From assembly GCA_947650285.1 (NCBI GenBank), contig CANTFL010000226.1:124001-188000 (forward strand): DNA of 64,000 nt, read 5' to 3'. This DNA is from Hyaloperonospora brassicae. Lineage: Eukaryota; Oomycota; Peronosporomycetes; Peronosporales; Peronosporaceae. The notes beneath the pieces were generated by a model that worked only from the letters and a program-made list of their open reading frames with translations, had not been told where the DNA came from and made no database searches. Position numbers and translations under genes: made by a program. This document shows, one piece after another, positions 11,401 to 25,493 of this stretch (the first letter of the stretch is position 1; each line of letters opens with the position of its first letter).

Positions 11401-14400
11401 TCGCAGCGCAAATAATAAGGAACGGTCAAGAAAGAGTTTGCAAGAAGCAAAATGTGGACCGATAATTACTACAAGACATTAGAATTCACTTGCTAGATCT
11501 ACCTTTGTTATATAACAGTCTATTTGGTGTTTTAAAGAGAGGTGAGTGATTATGTGGGGTCTTATTAATTTCTGTCGGTGCACTTCTCACCTGCGCCCGT
11601 ATATTCTTTGCTTAGAAGATGGATGCATCTGATTCGATTATGTATTTGTATGACGTCATAATCTCTGTTGCATCAATACTAGATTATACAGTTCAGTATC
11701 GATATTGTTACAAGCTGTTTAATATTATGTCTAATACAGTCAATAAGTTCCTGGGAATAAAACTGTCATCTGATTACCACTTTCTTTTCTTTTCGGCCGC
11801 TTAGAGTTGACGAGCGTCTTATTCGCTTATACAAAATGCAGTGCAAGCCGGTGTATACTATCTTCGATAAAAACGCGAAATTTTATGTCATCGATAGGCT
11901 AATAAATGCGGATGTGCGCGGACGCCGAGAGGTATTCCGTAAGACTACTCTAGATGGACAATATGACCACACCAAACTTTCTACGCAATTTGCTTATCTG
12001 TGCAAAATATGAATGAACCTCGGTTATAAGAAAACACAACACTCCGTTTAAATTTCTGGCTTCATTAGTAGTATTTGGCGCTCTAAGCTGTAATTTAAAT
12101 TGAAAAGGATTAGATGAGTGATCACAAGTCACCTGTTTGTGGTTTACTAAGGACTTGACCATATCGCAAGCGACCGGTGACCGTAATTCTGACCATAAAT
12201 TTCAACTATATATAGAACGAAAACGCTAATATGAAGTACGGCTATATGTTTTCGAGTTCATTTAGGATGTTTTTGTTCGCGGTTTTGTATCGCGGCTCAC
12301 GAAATATATATAGGCGTAGAAGCGATAATATGAAAAAGGTCTCGTGAAGCGCTTTAAAAGCTTTGTATTTAATATATTATATAATATCGTATTTATAAAT
12401 TTTCCATGTATCCTATACTTCATCCCGTATTTGTATGATTATTAAATTTGATAATTTTTTAGATAAAAATCAAATTTCTAAGTGTTCTACTCAAGATATT
12501 CTCGGTAATGTTAAATGATTCAATGTATATAGTTCCTAGCATAAATAAAGTGATAAATTTGTAACGAGTCATTTGTATGTGTGATGAATATAAGAATGGT
12601 CGAATTGAGAACGAGAGGTGTGAATCCGAAGGTTAGCTTGCTGACATACAAACTATTCACTCACGCTCGTAGTTTTTCTTCGTCTTTGCAGCCGCTCGAT
12701 AGCCAGGGTCACTTATGGTGTGTTAATCTAGGGTATCTTGGTGATGAGAGAATCAGTTGATGGATTAATTGTCACTTAAGGTCGGTACCAGCCAGTATCG
12801 TTCGGGCCCAGTCGTTTAGTAGGTGGGCAGGACCGATAATTAACCGCTACTTCGAAGGTTCGATATGTAGTTAGTTGGGAATCTTATTATCTTACGCTCA
12901 ACAATATGTTATGAGATTATACGCTGGATCAGTCGATATGTCTCGTTGAATAGACATTAGCATATAAACATCAATATCAACAGCTGAAGATGGATCAGTA
13001 TAGACTCTGCCTGACAAAACCAGATACAGAAGAAGAATGTTAAGCGGGCTAGGTCTAGTTAGTATTATAGATATTCAGACCATCAAGCGTGTGATTTGGC
13101 TATGATGTTGGGACAGGACGGTGGTATGAGCATATAGCAGCGCTAAATCAATATGGGGTCTATAGTCATATTGACGATATATAAGAGAGACCAAGAATAA
13201 AAATGACTGATCTATTGGCACTGAAATTTACAACGAATTTTTAAAAGCGATATGGATCATGATCATATAAAAAGGCGCTATCGTTTCGATGGAAACTCAT
13301 CCGCGTATATACATTTCTATAATTATCAGAAATATGGATGCTTAATACTGTGTCGTCTGAATGGCGACTTCTCGTCGAATGAATATCGATCCTATAGATG
13401 TAATTAAGTATGAAATCAGTTGTGTTTAGCATGAAAGATAGATAAATGTATGATGGAACTACACCTAAGAAATAAGGGTGGAATTTCAAGGAGATCTGAT
13501 AAGCCTTTCATTATAAATGTATCGATCAAAAGGTCCCTCGAAAGTCACCCGATGTGACGCCGTTGAGTTGGTTTGTAAACAATAGAACTCGAGCACGATA
13601 TGTTGGTATTTACATATTACTTAGGCACCCAGCTAAGGTTTAAAATAATGCTTGATGCTTGATGCTTTGCGTCGATATTGGAGGAAAGCACACGAACATT
13701 TGACACGTATGCGAGAAAACAATCTTTTTGGGATATGAAATCAATACTTATTATATTACGAGTTCAAGTATCAGCTTTGAGAGCATTTAAAAGATAGGGA
13801 ATGCATAGTGATACGTCCTAGATTTACGTGTTTTAGTAATTTCACAGGTTTCGACAATTGTTATATGAAAAATGCATCTCTCCTCTCGGACTACGACTTG
13901 TTTGGATTTCAATTGCCATAATTGTTTTAGGCACAACACAAACAATTCCGTGGGACGTTTGTCTTCAGTAAACAAGAGCTCATAAAAAGAACATTCGGGT
14001 GTGCGATTGAACGCAGATACGAGTGATGACTTACTTAAATCGGCAAGGCCTATCACGCTGATACGAAAGATCGTAAGACCGACCAATATGTGATAACGAT
14101 AGAAATTTATGAAAGTAAGTGGGCGACCAACCTGTCAAGTAAAAGAAGAATACATACATCACTGTAGTCGGATAAAGATATCGATCTGGATATACGAACT
14201 AGTTAAATAGATTGTTCCAAAGAATTTCACATCCGAGAAGGATCATGTGGACAGAAGATAGTTCTGCTTAAAACATAACACAAGGTCAAGTGAGGTTAAG
14301 TGTTTAAGGAATCAGATCGGCCGATTTAAAAGCGAGATCACTCATACTGAATTGCTGTCGGAAATATTCGTACATTGATCGGCCTATTTAAGCTGTAGTT

Positions 14401-15830
14401 CCAATCCAGAAAAGCATCTCATGATGCTGGCTAGACGCCGAGTGTACGGGGAGAGAAATTTTGAACAACACCACGATCGTGAAAACTGTCCATACGTCGG
14501 GAAGTATGAGATGCAGACAGAAAGTCGCCGTCCTTATCAGCAATATTCGCGACGAATGTCCCTGCAAAAGCGTGTTAAAACGATGATCGAGTTACTTGGA
14601 TATCTGCAGTATGGCAGGGTGCTACGCGGCTCAATCCACCAAGTGCTGCTACTAACACGTTTCATTGGAGCCAAATAATGCGCAGAATTCTACAATTCGA
14701 GCATAAGTCTGGAACGAAGACGCCTTAAGTTGGTATTTGATAAAGTGTGGACGATGCGCAAATACGCGTACAAAGAAATCACAAGAAAAAAGGGGTGGGC
14801 AGCGCAAATTTAAGTCGTCCTCAAGACCTCTACGTCCAGTAAAAACTATATTTTTGGCAACCTTTCCACAGTCACTGCGCCATTGCAACATAAACCGTCA
14901 CTGAATCTTCCCACGCGGATAATGATAGTTGTGTGTCCATTGAACAATCTGGCAATCTAACTCAGCATGTCAACTTCAACGAATTAGATCACAGCAAAAA
15001 TGAAATCGATAATTTTACCGATTACACAGCATACCCTAGTGTTTATTTGATACGTCAATTTTTGACAAAAATCCGTGCTGATTTTCATAGATCAGGCAAA
15101 GTATTCGCCATAAACTTAAAGCACGGATAACTATATGCGCAACTGACCTTTTTGAAGAATTTTATAATTCAAAATGTAAAAACTGCATAATGTATCTACA
15201 CTTTTGTTGGAGATCAAATTTGAACCTAGAACGTACCCAAATACGATGGTGCATGTAGTAGCAAGTCTTTCTAAGACATATTGATCATTTGATTAATATT
15301 GCATAGTTTGCAAGCTCGCACACGATGAAAAAAAGCATGGACCAAAGTCTATTCGTATAAATCTTTACACATACGCCTGTATGATCCATCATTCATTATC
15401 ATCCTTGTAAAAATAATAATGTCCAAATCGTGAGTTCTTCGGACGTATTTTTAGATAATAAATTCGATATGCATCTAGTTCTCAAACTTAGTACCTTAAA
15501 TGTGGCTTTTCATCTATTTGGTTCGATATATATCTTAATTAAAATAACACCGCATCGCTGTGCGAGCACTTAAAGTGTCTAAGCATCACATCCTCTAAAC
15601 TTACAACCCGTTTCAATTTATTCGAACCGCTCTGCTTCGATAACACCATTGAACGAGAGTGCGCTTACCGTAATTTAACTCTGCAAAGAACATATTATAA
15701 CCATTAATTAAATTACTTACTCGTTATCATTCCTGTTATAAAAGGGTGTTGCGAAGATGTGTGCAAGGTGTATTTTATTATATTAGGAGTTGTTGTAGGG
15801 CTATTGTGTTTGTTATTTGTCACTCAAGCA
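8443..15830. other. AT-rich region, no gene recognised
   Basis: About 7.4 kb of AT-rich sequence in which every frame is short and none shows a known domain, on either strand. No long terminal or inverted repeats could be picked out by eye. It is probably heavily eroded transposon DNA; that is inference. Confidence 0.6.
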
Positions 15831-16930
15831 AGAAACTTGATTGGATCAGTCGTCTGATGCAGAGAATACCACGCTGGTCACTGGGGATTCGAGCCCTGTT
15901 CTGGGCGAGTGAGTGACTGACACAAATCACTACCATTTTGTATAATACGTAGCGAAGTTTTTAGTGCAGATATCTTACAAGAAGTATTTATTCAAGGGTA
16001 GGACAAAAAACCGAGCCGGAGATAGGACAGGTAGAATCGGTGGCTGAGAGCCCTTTTCATCTGACAGCCACTGGTGTTAAATCACGAAAGCTATGGAATA
16101 CAACTCAATTTTCAATCACCAATCCCGGTGGAAAGCCATCTTCATGAGAGCTGAAACGCTCAAAACCACCGTCGCTCTTAAAAAATCGTGAGTGAACGTT
16201 TATAATTATCGCATCATCAAACTAGCCAAAGTTTGCTGATCGTGGTTATATTGTCTTCCAGTTTGATTGGAAACATGGAGTGTCTTTTATGCAGTTTCGA
16301 ATATTTTTTACGAAAAACGCCTAAACGAATATATATCCTTGGTGGTGCAGGTAAACTACTCCGTATCATGATAAATTTGCCTTGTTTCGCCATCCGTTGT
16401 GTAAAGACCCGGCATATAGCAGCGTCCAGCTGACAAGAAACAAGCGATTGATCGATTGGGAGATTTAGTACGCAAATAAGTACCTACGGAAATTGGAATA
16501 AAATCAGATAATCTTATAACCCATCATGTAAACAATAAACTGAGTCTGGACTACGTTGCGCATTAGGCAAAAATCACGCTAGCCAAGTACTGTAGAAATA
16601 AACTCATGTCGGATTTCTCTACAATTAGTATAAGGATGTGACCATATTTTAAAATGTGACTTCTAAACTTGGTTATAGGCATCTCGATCTTGACATTCGT
16701 TAGCTCAATCAAATTGTTGATCGACGTCATGATTGCGTTGCAGTCTTGAGACAAAGCGATTTTATTTTGATACAGGTATTGGTACGCATCAAACCTCAAA
16801 TCAATTTATTACAACAACGGTGTGACGGGAAGTCGGAATACATACATACATTCGTAGATTCATCATCCGTTACAATCAGTCCTAATATGTTAATAATAGA
16901 TTGGTTATTGATCACTCAAACGTTTTGCTA
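15831..16930. other. No gene seen
   Basis: Short frames only. A stretch at 15842-15896 weakly resembles tRNA promoter boxes and is discussed among the rejected items. Confidence 0.55.
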
Positions 16931-17073
16931 ACCAGCACCCACCTCACAAATTAGGGCCTCTGATTGGTCCAAGTGGGCGAATCAGAACTTAATATTCAAC
17001 GACTTCCCTGACCCCTTTCCACAACCACCTTGCACTACCATTTTGACCACCTTTCTTTTCTTTTAATTCACAA
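16931..17073 (+). repeat. Left terminal inverted repeat of the MULE
   Basis: It matches the reverse complement of 19325-19466, including the segments CTCTGATTGGTCCAAGTGG and TTGCACTACCATTTTGACCA. Confidence 0.9.
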
Positions 17074-17763
17074 TGAACAGCCTCGCATTTCATAATAACA
17101 ACGCTTTGCCGCACGCATTAATCCATCAAACATAGATAGATGCATTGTGTTCAAGAAAAGGCCTATCCAGTGTCTACACAACAATACTAGCCCTAAACTC
17201 ATCAGTACCAAATATCTAAATCACATAATGAGGGTTGCGGTTTCGAGAAGTACATGTCATTAGAGGTTTCAATTCGTCAAAATCACAAATTTTGGACTTG
17301 TAGATCTACTGCGGACAGTAAACTACGGTAAATCTAAATCTACTGGTGCTGGTGGTAGTGGATGACGAAGGGTGCGGGAATCATAGCCGGTTGATCGGCA
17401 GATCCGAAATCGTCGGAGCCGCACTGGAGCACCCAAAACATCATCCACATGCTCAAACAGCGATAGTAGTCGCTGTGTTGACCCCGTTGAACGATTACGT
17501 GTCTGCACTTGTACAGGATCACATATTTAGTATCAGGGACCGCCAAACATAGTCAAGGAGAATGCGCTTGCGATAAGTTGGGGTATCGACAGTTTCGTAT
17601 GCAATCCTCTTTGATGTTGTCTACGTTGCAACTAGAGAGGGCAAGACCGTGACATCCTTCAATATTGGTAGCTGGATTAGCCACCAATGTTGATCAGTAT
17701 TATTTACCAATAGTGGTACAACTAGATGACGAAATGCATGGGCACGTTGATAGCCCATTCTAG

Positions 17764-19100
17764 ATGTCAACAAGCGAAGCTGTAAGAGTTAGCAGTATGT
17801 CGCAGTCAGTCCATGCAAAATTGCCGAAGTCTACATACCTTTACAATCCTTATCATCATCAAGCCTCCGATGGTACTACTGATGCGCAGCACTCAGGTCT
17901 TTTACCGAAATATTTCCCACCACCGGTGAGAACATCGTACCAATGGCACGCTGCTTTGCATTTTGCTGCACATCGACATCAATCAGATCTTCACAAGCAA
18001 GACGAACTGCCACATCCACTGAGAGTAGATCACCTGCAACAAATGGGTTGATAGAAAGACACGGGAGAGAATGATCGATGTATCATACAACTTACCTGTT
18101 GACACAGCAATCCATTTTTTGAGAGCCGCAAGGGCACTCTACACGCGTGGTGTCGTAACGTGGCCATGATGGAGTTTATTGCGAAGAAAATCAGCGACAA
18201 ATTTCTGCGTAAACGTAAGCCAAGTCGTCTCAACATGGTGCATCGTGGCTCAGGGAATGAGACATTCATTGATTCAAGTTTCTTTTAATTATATTTCATG
18301 TTCGTGGCAGTAACCAGTCTATTATAAGCTTTGTTGAATCCTTCCCAAGTTTACAACATTTCTAATGTTGACCTCTGCTTGGCTTTAATGTTTTTTCTGG
18401 TATGCCAGCGGCATAGCAAGTAATGCACGCCCATCAGTGCAAGATCCCTATCAGTGACAAAGGTGAGTGCTGTGCCTAGTCTATACGCCTGGAAAACTTC
18501 TCGGAAATGACGCATTGCCCACCGGTAGTCGGCCAAGGTCTAGGTCCGCATAAAATAGTAAGCAAAGATAAAGGTACAGTTTGTAGCTGTGACACCAACA
18601 ATCTGAAGGAGAGAAAGTCCATATATGTTGATCTCGTATGTTGTGTCAATCAAACATACAACCATCACTGTACTTCCGACAAATCTCCTTTGCCGATAAG
18701 AGATTATCAGCAGGTGAGTATGCTACTGTTGTGGGTCACTTTGAGGGAAGTATTCACTTGCTTCCTAAGCGTTCATAAGAGCGGTCAGCGGAGAGCGGCC
18801 CGACAGCATCATTTTACGCTCTTTATGACGCCGGTTGTAAACGTCTTAAGCTGTGGCCAAGTCATCATGATTATGCCGCAGTGAAGTGACTATGCGGCCA
18901 GGTGTCACTCTAGCACGTGTTAGAGCGAAGCCTTCTTGCCGAGCTTTCCATGTCAAAGTGCGCCCTTGTGAATAGGCATACTGGTGGGCAAAAAGCTCGT
19001 GAACATGTTCTCCATTCGCAACTTGTACCTGCCAATCTACAGCTTCCCCTTGACGTATACTGGCTTTGAACAAACAGTCATTGCTGCAGCTGGATACATA
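17764..19100 (-). pseudogene. MULE transposase pseudogene
   Basis: Read on the minus strand from about 19100. First comes a FAR1-like DNA-binding segment (DCLFKASIRQGEAVDWQVQV, ending GEHVHEL; Cys and His partly kept). Next is a stretch with VTPGRIVTSLRH. The catalytic core follows: CLIDTTYEINIYGLSLLQIV near 18640, then DYRWAMRHFREVF and FVTDRDLALM near 18430-18530, then LLCRWHTRKNI. The two Asp of LIDTTY and VTDR correspond to catalytic acids. A later RVE near 18150 probably marks the third acid, but the frame is shifted there. Stops and frameshifts occur throughout. It is flanked by the ~142-bp TIRs. Confidence 0.85.
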
Positions 19101-19324
19101 CTCTGGTGAAGTCTAGCATATAGGGGTATGACTGGGGGTTCGATTGGGAGAAAACAAGAATTCCAGCTTTTACATCGCCATTTTTCTTATTGCTGAACCT
19201 TCTGGTGTGCTTGATATCAACAACATAGCCTTTCAGCTGCACATGAGCAGCAATTGCGGCTCTTGCCGAATCAGGGGAATCGTATGAAAGCTGATGCGGG
19301 GGTGCAAGGCTGTAGCCTGATTAA

Positions 19325-19466
19325 TTGTGGATTAAAAGAGACGAAAGATGGTCAAAATGGTAGTGCAAGTTGGTTGTTGTAAGGGGTCAAGGAAGTCGAT
19401 GGATATTAAGTTCTGATTCGCCACTTGGACCAATCAGAGGTCCTAATTTGTGGGGTGGGTGCTGGT
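19325..19466 (-). repeat. Right terminal inverted repeat of the MULE
   Basis: This is the inverted partner of 16931-17073. Differences are scattered single bases and a few one-base indels. Confidence 0.9.
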
Positions 19467-22400
19467 GAACAAAAAGGTGAGTGATGAATAACTAATTTCT
19501 AGTTAAATTGTGTGAGACCCTGTCTAACATGACATATCGAAGAAGAATGATCACTAGAATATAGGTTGGAGGGTCTAATGAGCTGAAATAAGTCGTATGC
19601 GTAGACCTTATCACGTCAATACACTTATGGGGCACCCTGGTATAGCTTTATCAAATTTACATTGTTGATGACACTAAATTATCTAGTAAAGAAAGCTTAC
19701 CTCAAACCGCAATACAAGACACCACCGTTAAAAGGGTCATTGACGTTAGGGTGTTACTGAGAACCTTCGTTGCGCGAGATAGTCACGATCATATCATCAT
19801 GACGCGTGTGGCTCTCAATCTATTTAAGTAGTGTTTGTGTCTGCACCCATCGTTTTTTCTGTTCATACATATCGCTAGTTATCGCTTGTACGATCTTAGT
19901 CATTCGAATTCTGATTTTTATATGTAGCCAAACAACGGGTATCTGCTTGTTTCAAGGAGTATTTAAATTCATGATAGTGTGACTATTACTTGATTATGAA
20001 AGATATAATATTAGATGAACAGATAGTAACACAGTTCACAAATGGTTGGTGTTGGCTACAAAAGATATACAATTTGTACTAAGCGAGATCAGATACGCAA
20101 TTGTGGTTTACACATATTAGCATACAAAAAAGTAATATGATATTCTTGAACGAAGTTTAAACATGAACGAACGTAAGGAATGATGTAGAAGCCTCTACTT
20201 CAAGCTTTGTGATACAACATTGACCTACCATGATGTATAGACTTGCCGATGAATGGATTGATTACTCCAATCTTGTATTTTCTTTATAAAGCTTGTGTGC
20301 ACCTTCTGTAATCATGTCTTGAATAAGTATTACTCTTTGCAATGGATTTATACGATGTGTTAACTAATGCAAGTCAGGCTTATGGATCATGTTACGCACA
20401 GGGAACTTTGCACATGAATACATGTTTAATAGCGACTTCTAGGTCTACAGTTTGTCGCATGGATCCTTTGTCTTGATCTACGATATGACTTGTAGCCGCT
20501 TTAATGTCGATGCGATCCTTAAAACAACTTGTAACGATCGTATGATTTTCAGCGTTATTATGAACACTTGAGCCGTCTCAAGATGTATTTATCTAATACT
20601 TTACAAAATTCATGCGTCCGAGTTCCATTTGACATTTTTAGTGGACTTTAATCGACTTCATCAATATATAAGTGTCAAAACGTATGTGAATTTGTCGAAT
20701 TAATACCTGAAGAGGACCTCCCCAAGCAGTACTACTTGACAATTGATTAAATGTCTCGTGCGTGAAAATACTTAGATCGAATGATTCAAACAACATGCAA
20801 TACAGTAGACCTTCCGACACTATGACTATTCCTACTTTTCTTACATTCCTCTACTTCAATCCAGATAGATCTCTCCGATATGTGTTTTTGTATAACAAAT
20901 GTCTGGTGCACCCACTTGTCTTATCGCGTATATGTCGCTTTATATTACTTTGCTATCGGACATTTTTTCGAAAATGTTCCAGTCATTATAACAAACGTTT
21001 TGGGCATGATTTAGAACTTCGTTCCCTCATGAATTGTGTGTAGGGGTCAATGTGAAAGCTAAGCGATCCTTTGGTGACCACTTTGGTTCGGATTTTTCTT
21101 CGTATTCTCGATGGCACAACTATCGTCGCCGATAATGATATGCCTCTATCATCAGCCACCACACATGTTTCGTTCTTTTATTTCCATACAATTAATCCGA
21201 GTATCATTCACCCTGATCGGCAGTCCGTGTATGATAAATTTGAGGCCTCTCGGATCATCACTATCCTGAACGGCATGAACCTGCATCGTGTTTCAATTAT
21301 CGACGATGGTCTGATTACGAGCAGACCTTCGCTATTAATACTCTGTCGAGAGAGCTGATGAGGGTAGCTTCCTTTCAAGGGCATTTCGGGCTTGTATCCT
21401 CCTTTTCCCTTGGTCAGTAGCCCAATGTGAAGATGGAGGTGTATTTCGAAGTGTTACGTCAAACTGTCTATACTATGACTGATTGGGATAAGCCCCTGTC
21501 CACTCAAAAGCCCTAGTATTGACTCACTCCATATCTGTTCTACTTGCTAATTTTTTCCTGATTTATTTTGGATGGTTAAGGTGACGTATGTCCATTCCTT
21601 ACTGACCACCTGATTTCGGCAGAGTGACATGTCCTCAGATTCTTCTGTCTTGATCTGTGTGTGCAAATGAATGAATGTAGATTCTTTCTGAATCTACGGA
21701 TAGTCCAAACTGTCTTTCAAGCTTATGGTCCTTACACCGAAGAGGCGATACAACGACTGGTGGAGTCTCCCACGCCACACTTCAATTCTCCATAAGTCGC
21801 GTACTGCAAATCTGGCGGGTCGGTGAAGGGGTTAAATAATTACAAAATCCAACCAAATGTTTCGCGCGTACGCATCATTGCTTGTGCGACATCACATATC
21901 CCTTTCTTAAGGATTGCACAAGCGACCGCATCTGTACATCACCAACACAAGAGGAGCCTCTACCGTCTTTTGCCAACCAACACCAGCCGTATCTACACGT
22001 CTTTTGTCGTCGCTTAGGCGTCACGCAAGCACGTTCGGTCGGACGAGCTCACGTGGGACACCTAGACCGGAAGTCTTTACCTAAAACGCATATTATACCT
22101 CTTTTGCATAGTTCAGCATAGCTAAGAATATGTATATTTTAGCTGTTACGGAGGTAGGTATACCTCGCCTTTTATAAAGAGCCTGATTCTCCCTGCATGT
22201 ACGTATGCTACTCCCCCGTCAGGTCGTGCAAATCGTGATGTGCACTCCTGAAGATCCACTTTAGGTGGTTGCTATGGGATGTAGGCAACGTAGACATGCT
22301 TAAAATCTAACGACTGCAATATATGGTCGTTCATGGAGAGGATAGGTAGGTTATAAGCCAACAATGTAATTATCTTCGGAGGCACCGGGTAGCGATTTCA

Positions 22401-23779
22401 GATGTAACCCTTTTTTTGGCTAATTATTCGGTCACCCCAGTACATATAAATGCATCAACAGGAGCACGTGATAAATCAGAAGAATTGGCGCGACGCCTAT
22501 CCGTTGGACAGTTCGTTTACCATCTTTACTTGAGCGCAAGAATGAATATAATTTAACCCAGTCCTTTTTATTTGTCGTTTTAATCCTACCTGTTAAAATA
22601 TGCGCTATTTTCAAGTTGTTTACGCTGGTTATGGGTAGACTGACTTGCAGTTTCACAAATGTCAATACGTTATACTAAAATTAGTGTCAGTACAAAGTTC
22701 TTTGTTACAGTATGGACTTCCAAGAGGTGACATTCAAAAAATTATAATAGACTCGGGTGGTACGCACCAAATCATTATTCTTCAAACGAAAGAGGGTAAC
22801 AGATTTATTAATTTATTTTTAGCAACTAACATCAAAGACCAGCGGAAAGGGAAGGACCGCTGGACGCTTTCACGGAGCCACAAGGCAAGACGCATTTTCG
22901 TCGACGCTTATCCGCAGATAGATTTCTTGTGACGTTTTTGCTCAACACCATCGCGAGTATACGCATTCTATCGTCGTGACAGTAATAACGGCTGTAAGTG
23001 CCCAAACCCAGACTTTAACGAAGATTCATATGCAGAACCTGTGAGCTATGGGCAAATTATGAGCTTTGATAAGACGTTAGTAACGAATTGAGCATACGAC
23101 AACAACTTCGGTCTTACATTGTGTACCAGTGCGGCAAGTAGACTTCATTGCACTAAGGAGGACCCAACTATAGCTGTCAAAACAACCATCAAATTTTTCG
23201 AGGATTGAAGCGTCACCCCGACACACTTTCTTCGCATACTTATGCGTGAAGTCAAGCATTGGAAATTCATATACCGCTGATCGAGTGAATTTTTGAAACA
23301 AAGAAAGCTTGCACGGCTTCCGTTACTACTTAAGGTCCCAAGAATCACATATTCAGAGATCATTCTATCGAGAAGCAAAGATGTGAAAAGTTTGGGCACG
23401 ACTGTGGCATATACTGATCAGCTTTTGAATGCAAGAGTAGTGGGTACAGGGCAACCGAGAAACGATCCTCTATGCTGACGCCACCCTAGTGGCAACGTTA
23501 AAATCTATTGGGAAGCAAGAATAAGGAAACTCCGAGATGTAGCCATGTGGAGGTCCGGAGTAACAATAAGCAAACATAAGAGGTACGTCTGTTATTGCGT
23601 CAACCTCCTAACAAGTCAGGCAATCCAAAGAGGCATCAGTGGTAACGAACATATCAAGCGAGGCCATCTCCACTTCTACTGACACAACGTAAGCATGTAC
23701 CTCGAAATCTCATGTACATGTTACGTGCAGACAAAGGCTTCACGTCCGAATCGAACACGTTAAAAAAATAGGAAAATTT
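19467..23779. other. AT-rich region, no gene recognised
   Basis: Only short frames. Between about 21.3 and 21.8 kb the + strand has coding-like runs (such as ELMRVASFQGHFGLVSSFSL) broken by stops that I cannot assign to a family. They may be remnants of a mobile element. Confidence 0.5.
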
Positions 23780-23860
23780 GAAGTGTGTGTAATATAGTTG
23801 AATATTCTAATAAAACCCCTTTGATCGTACTTGAACTCGAATGAACAACGAACGCCAAAT

Positions 23861-24088
23861 GTAGCTACTCGCTCACCACCCATTGCGCGCGTCCAGCAGT
23901 AATTGGTGGTTTATGTATAAATATCATGATAAATATCAACCAATAAGTTGAGGAAAATGGTTTTCAAAAGTAACACTCCTTCAGTATTTACTTAGCCAGG
24001 TAAATATTGGTGAATATGATCTAATTTAGATAATATTCTCGTTGACCCAATCTGGTGACAATGACATATAACGGGCACACCCCGGTAC
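23861..24088. repeat. Diverged Gypsy LTR relic (same family as the 49.7-57.5 kb element)
   Basis: The block starting TCACCACCCATTGCGCGCGT, then CAGCAGTAATTGGTGG and ATATCAACCAATAAG, matches the middle of the LTRs at 49692-50149 and 57019-57461. The tail TGACAATGACATATAACGGG resembles their ends. No internal region follows, so this is a solo-LTR remnant. Its 5' part is too diverged to place. Confidence 0.65.
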
Positions 24089-24955
24089 GCCAGCCCTGTG
24101 CAGCCAATGCTTTCATCCAAGTTCCCAGCGTTACTACCTAGTACTATCTACGTACATATAGGGTTTAATCAAACATCTTGCAACATTTAGATGTTGAATG
24201 GACACGTGTGCGTCTCCCACGTTTACTCCTATTGTGCTTAGCAGGGACTCATGAAGGGTACGGTGGCTGAGCAAGCAGCACCCACCATGAGCTTTGGTAT
24301 CCTTCGACATCCTCGTTGTACGCCTGCGTCTGGTCGAAGAACAAAGTGACGACATGAAGAACTTGATCGAAGTTGCGTGTGAGTTCACTAAATGTGGCCG
24401 AAAGGATCAATTTCGCTGTGTAGTCTTTGTAACAACGTCTTCTGTTTTCACACTTATTGATCGTGTCGTCATTGGTTGTTACATGCGATCTTTTGGTCAT
24501 GATCCACATAATAATCGCAACATTTCGATACTTCGGTCGTTGACACCAAGCTTGATGTGAAATAGGGGCGTATATCAACGACACACGTCCTCCCGGCTGG
24601 CTTTTTTATACGTTTCTTAGGTAGTACTTCGACCAATACTACGACTGCGCAGGGACCCTGTGGCCTTTCGTGTCAGAAACGTAAGGTACTACATCATCAA
24701 TACGTCAGCCATGACCGTTTGTCCAGAGACTGGCATGAAGTGCAGGTGCAACACACGAGATAGGGTCTAAATCAATTGATAAAACACTGCCGTTGCTCTA
24801 TAATCTGATGAGCTTTAAGACACACTACAAGCTATGAATAGCTACTGCTTCCTTACGAGTGTATAGATCATGTAGCGCGTTCAATCCATGTGCGAACTTG
24901 GCAAACTCGATGTTCAGGTCCTGACAAATCTTCTCATCCACTGCCGTCTTGGCAA
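24089..24955. other. No gene seen
   Basis: Overlapping short frames on both strands around 24250-24580 have no recognisable motif. Confidence 0.5.
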
Positions 24956-24959
24956 CTGC

Positions 24960-25443
24960 TCAATCCATACCTTCTATGTCGTCGGATCCCACGTCAAGCA
25001 AAAGGGCCTTCAAATAATGCTCCGTGTTCACTCCTTTCGAGACGATTTCATTATCCGGCAACCCGTCATCGATCAGCTTTTTTGCTTTTTTAACCTTACG
25101 GTCCCGTGCATCGCGTATCCAACCGAACTCGCTCTTCACCGTAGGCTTTGGCAATTTCGAGTTTCCTCCTTCAGTCCATTCATCGACTTGGCTGGAATCA
25201 GTGCTTTAAACCAGGCTCCTGCATCACTGACCCACTTCCCGCTAGTTCTTCGTTCTTCATCACGCCCAGCTTTTGCAAGAAGGCCATTCACTCCAGCCTC
25301 CTGGACACTCCGATTCCGATGAAGTAATTGAGTCCAGGTCCGGCTTTGTCACGTACTCGATTTTCAGCGGTTTGGGCCGAAAGATCCTAACCGCCAGCAG
25401 ACAGGAGTAGCGCGGGAAAGAGAAGACGGAAAAGCTTGACCAT
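24960..25443 (-). pseudogene. Secreted effector-like pseudogene (tentative)
   Basis: On the minus strand an ATG at 25443 opens MVKLFRLLFPALLLSAGG. This is a basic start, a hydrophobic run and small residues, as in a signal peptide, and it is followed at once by a stop. Coding-like sequence continues in shifting frames: a piece with AGKWVSDAGAWFKALIP, then a clean terminal piece of about 64 codons (VKSEFGWIRDARDRKVKKAK, ending DIEGMD and a stop at 24960). A short secreted protein rich in charged helices would fit an oomycete effector family. I see no clear RXLR or LFLAK motif, so the class is open. It has at least two stops and one frameshift. Confidence 0.3.
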
Positions 25444-25493
25444 TTTGGCGAAAGTAGTGTCAAACTCACTGAGGCAGGAACTTTCACGATGCA

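Larger units (their letters stand above)
16931..19466 (-). mobile_element. Mutator-like DNA transposon (MULE) with long TIRs, decayed
   Basis: About 2.5 kb bounded by inverted repeats of some 142 bp (16931-17073 and 19325-19466) that start ACCAGCACCCACC and match over nearly their whole length. Between them, on the minus strand, lies a broken MULE transposase. Long TIRs with an internal FAR1/MULE-type transposase are the standard architecture of this superfamily. No clear 8-10 bp target duplication is left at the borders, and the transposase has frameshifts and stops, so the copy is old and cannot move itself. Confidence 0.85.

Noticed and set aside
13648..13668. ATGCTTG-type heptamer repeat (about three copies)
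   Set aside because: Too short to be meaningful.
15842..15896. tRNA or SINE promoter-like boxes (TGGATCAGTCGT and GATTCGAGCCC, 44 bp apart)
   Set aside because: Both boxes have mismatches, the T-stem pairs poorly and no full cloverleaf or SINE tail is visible.
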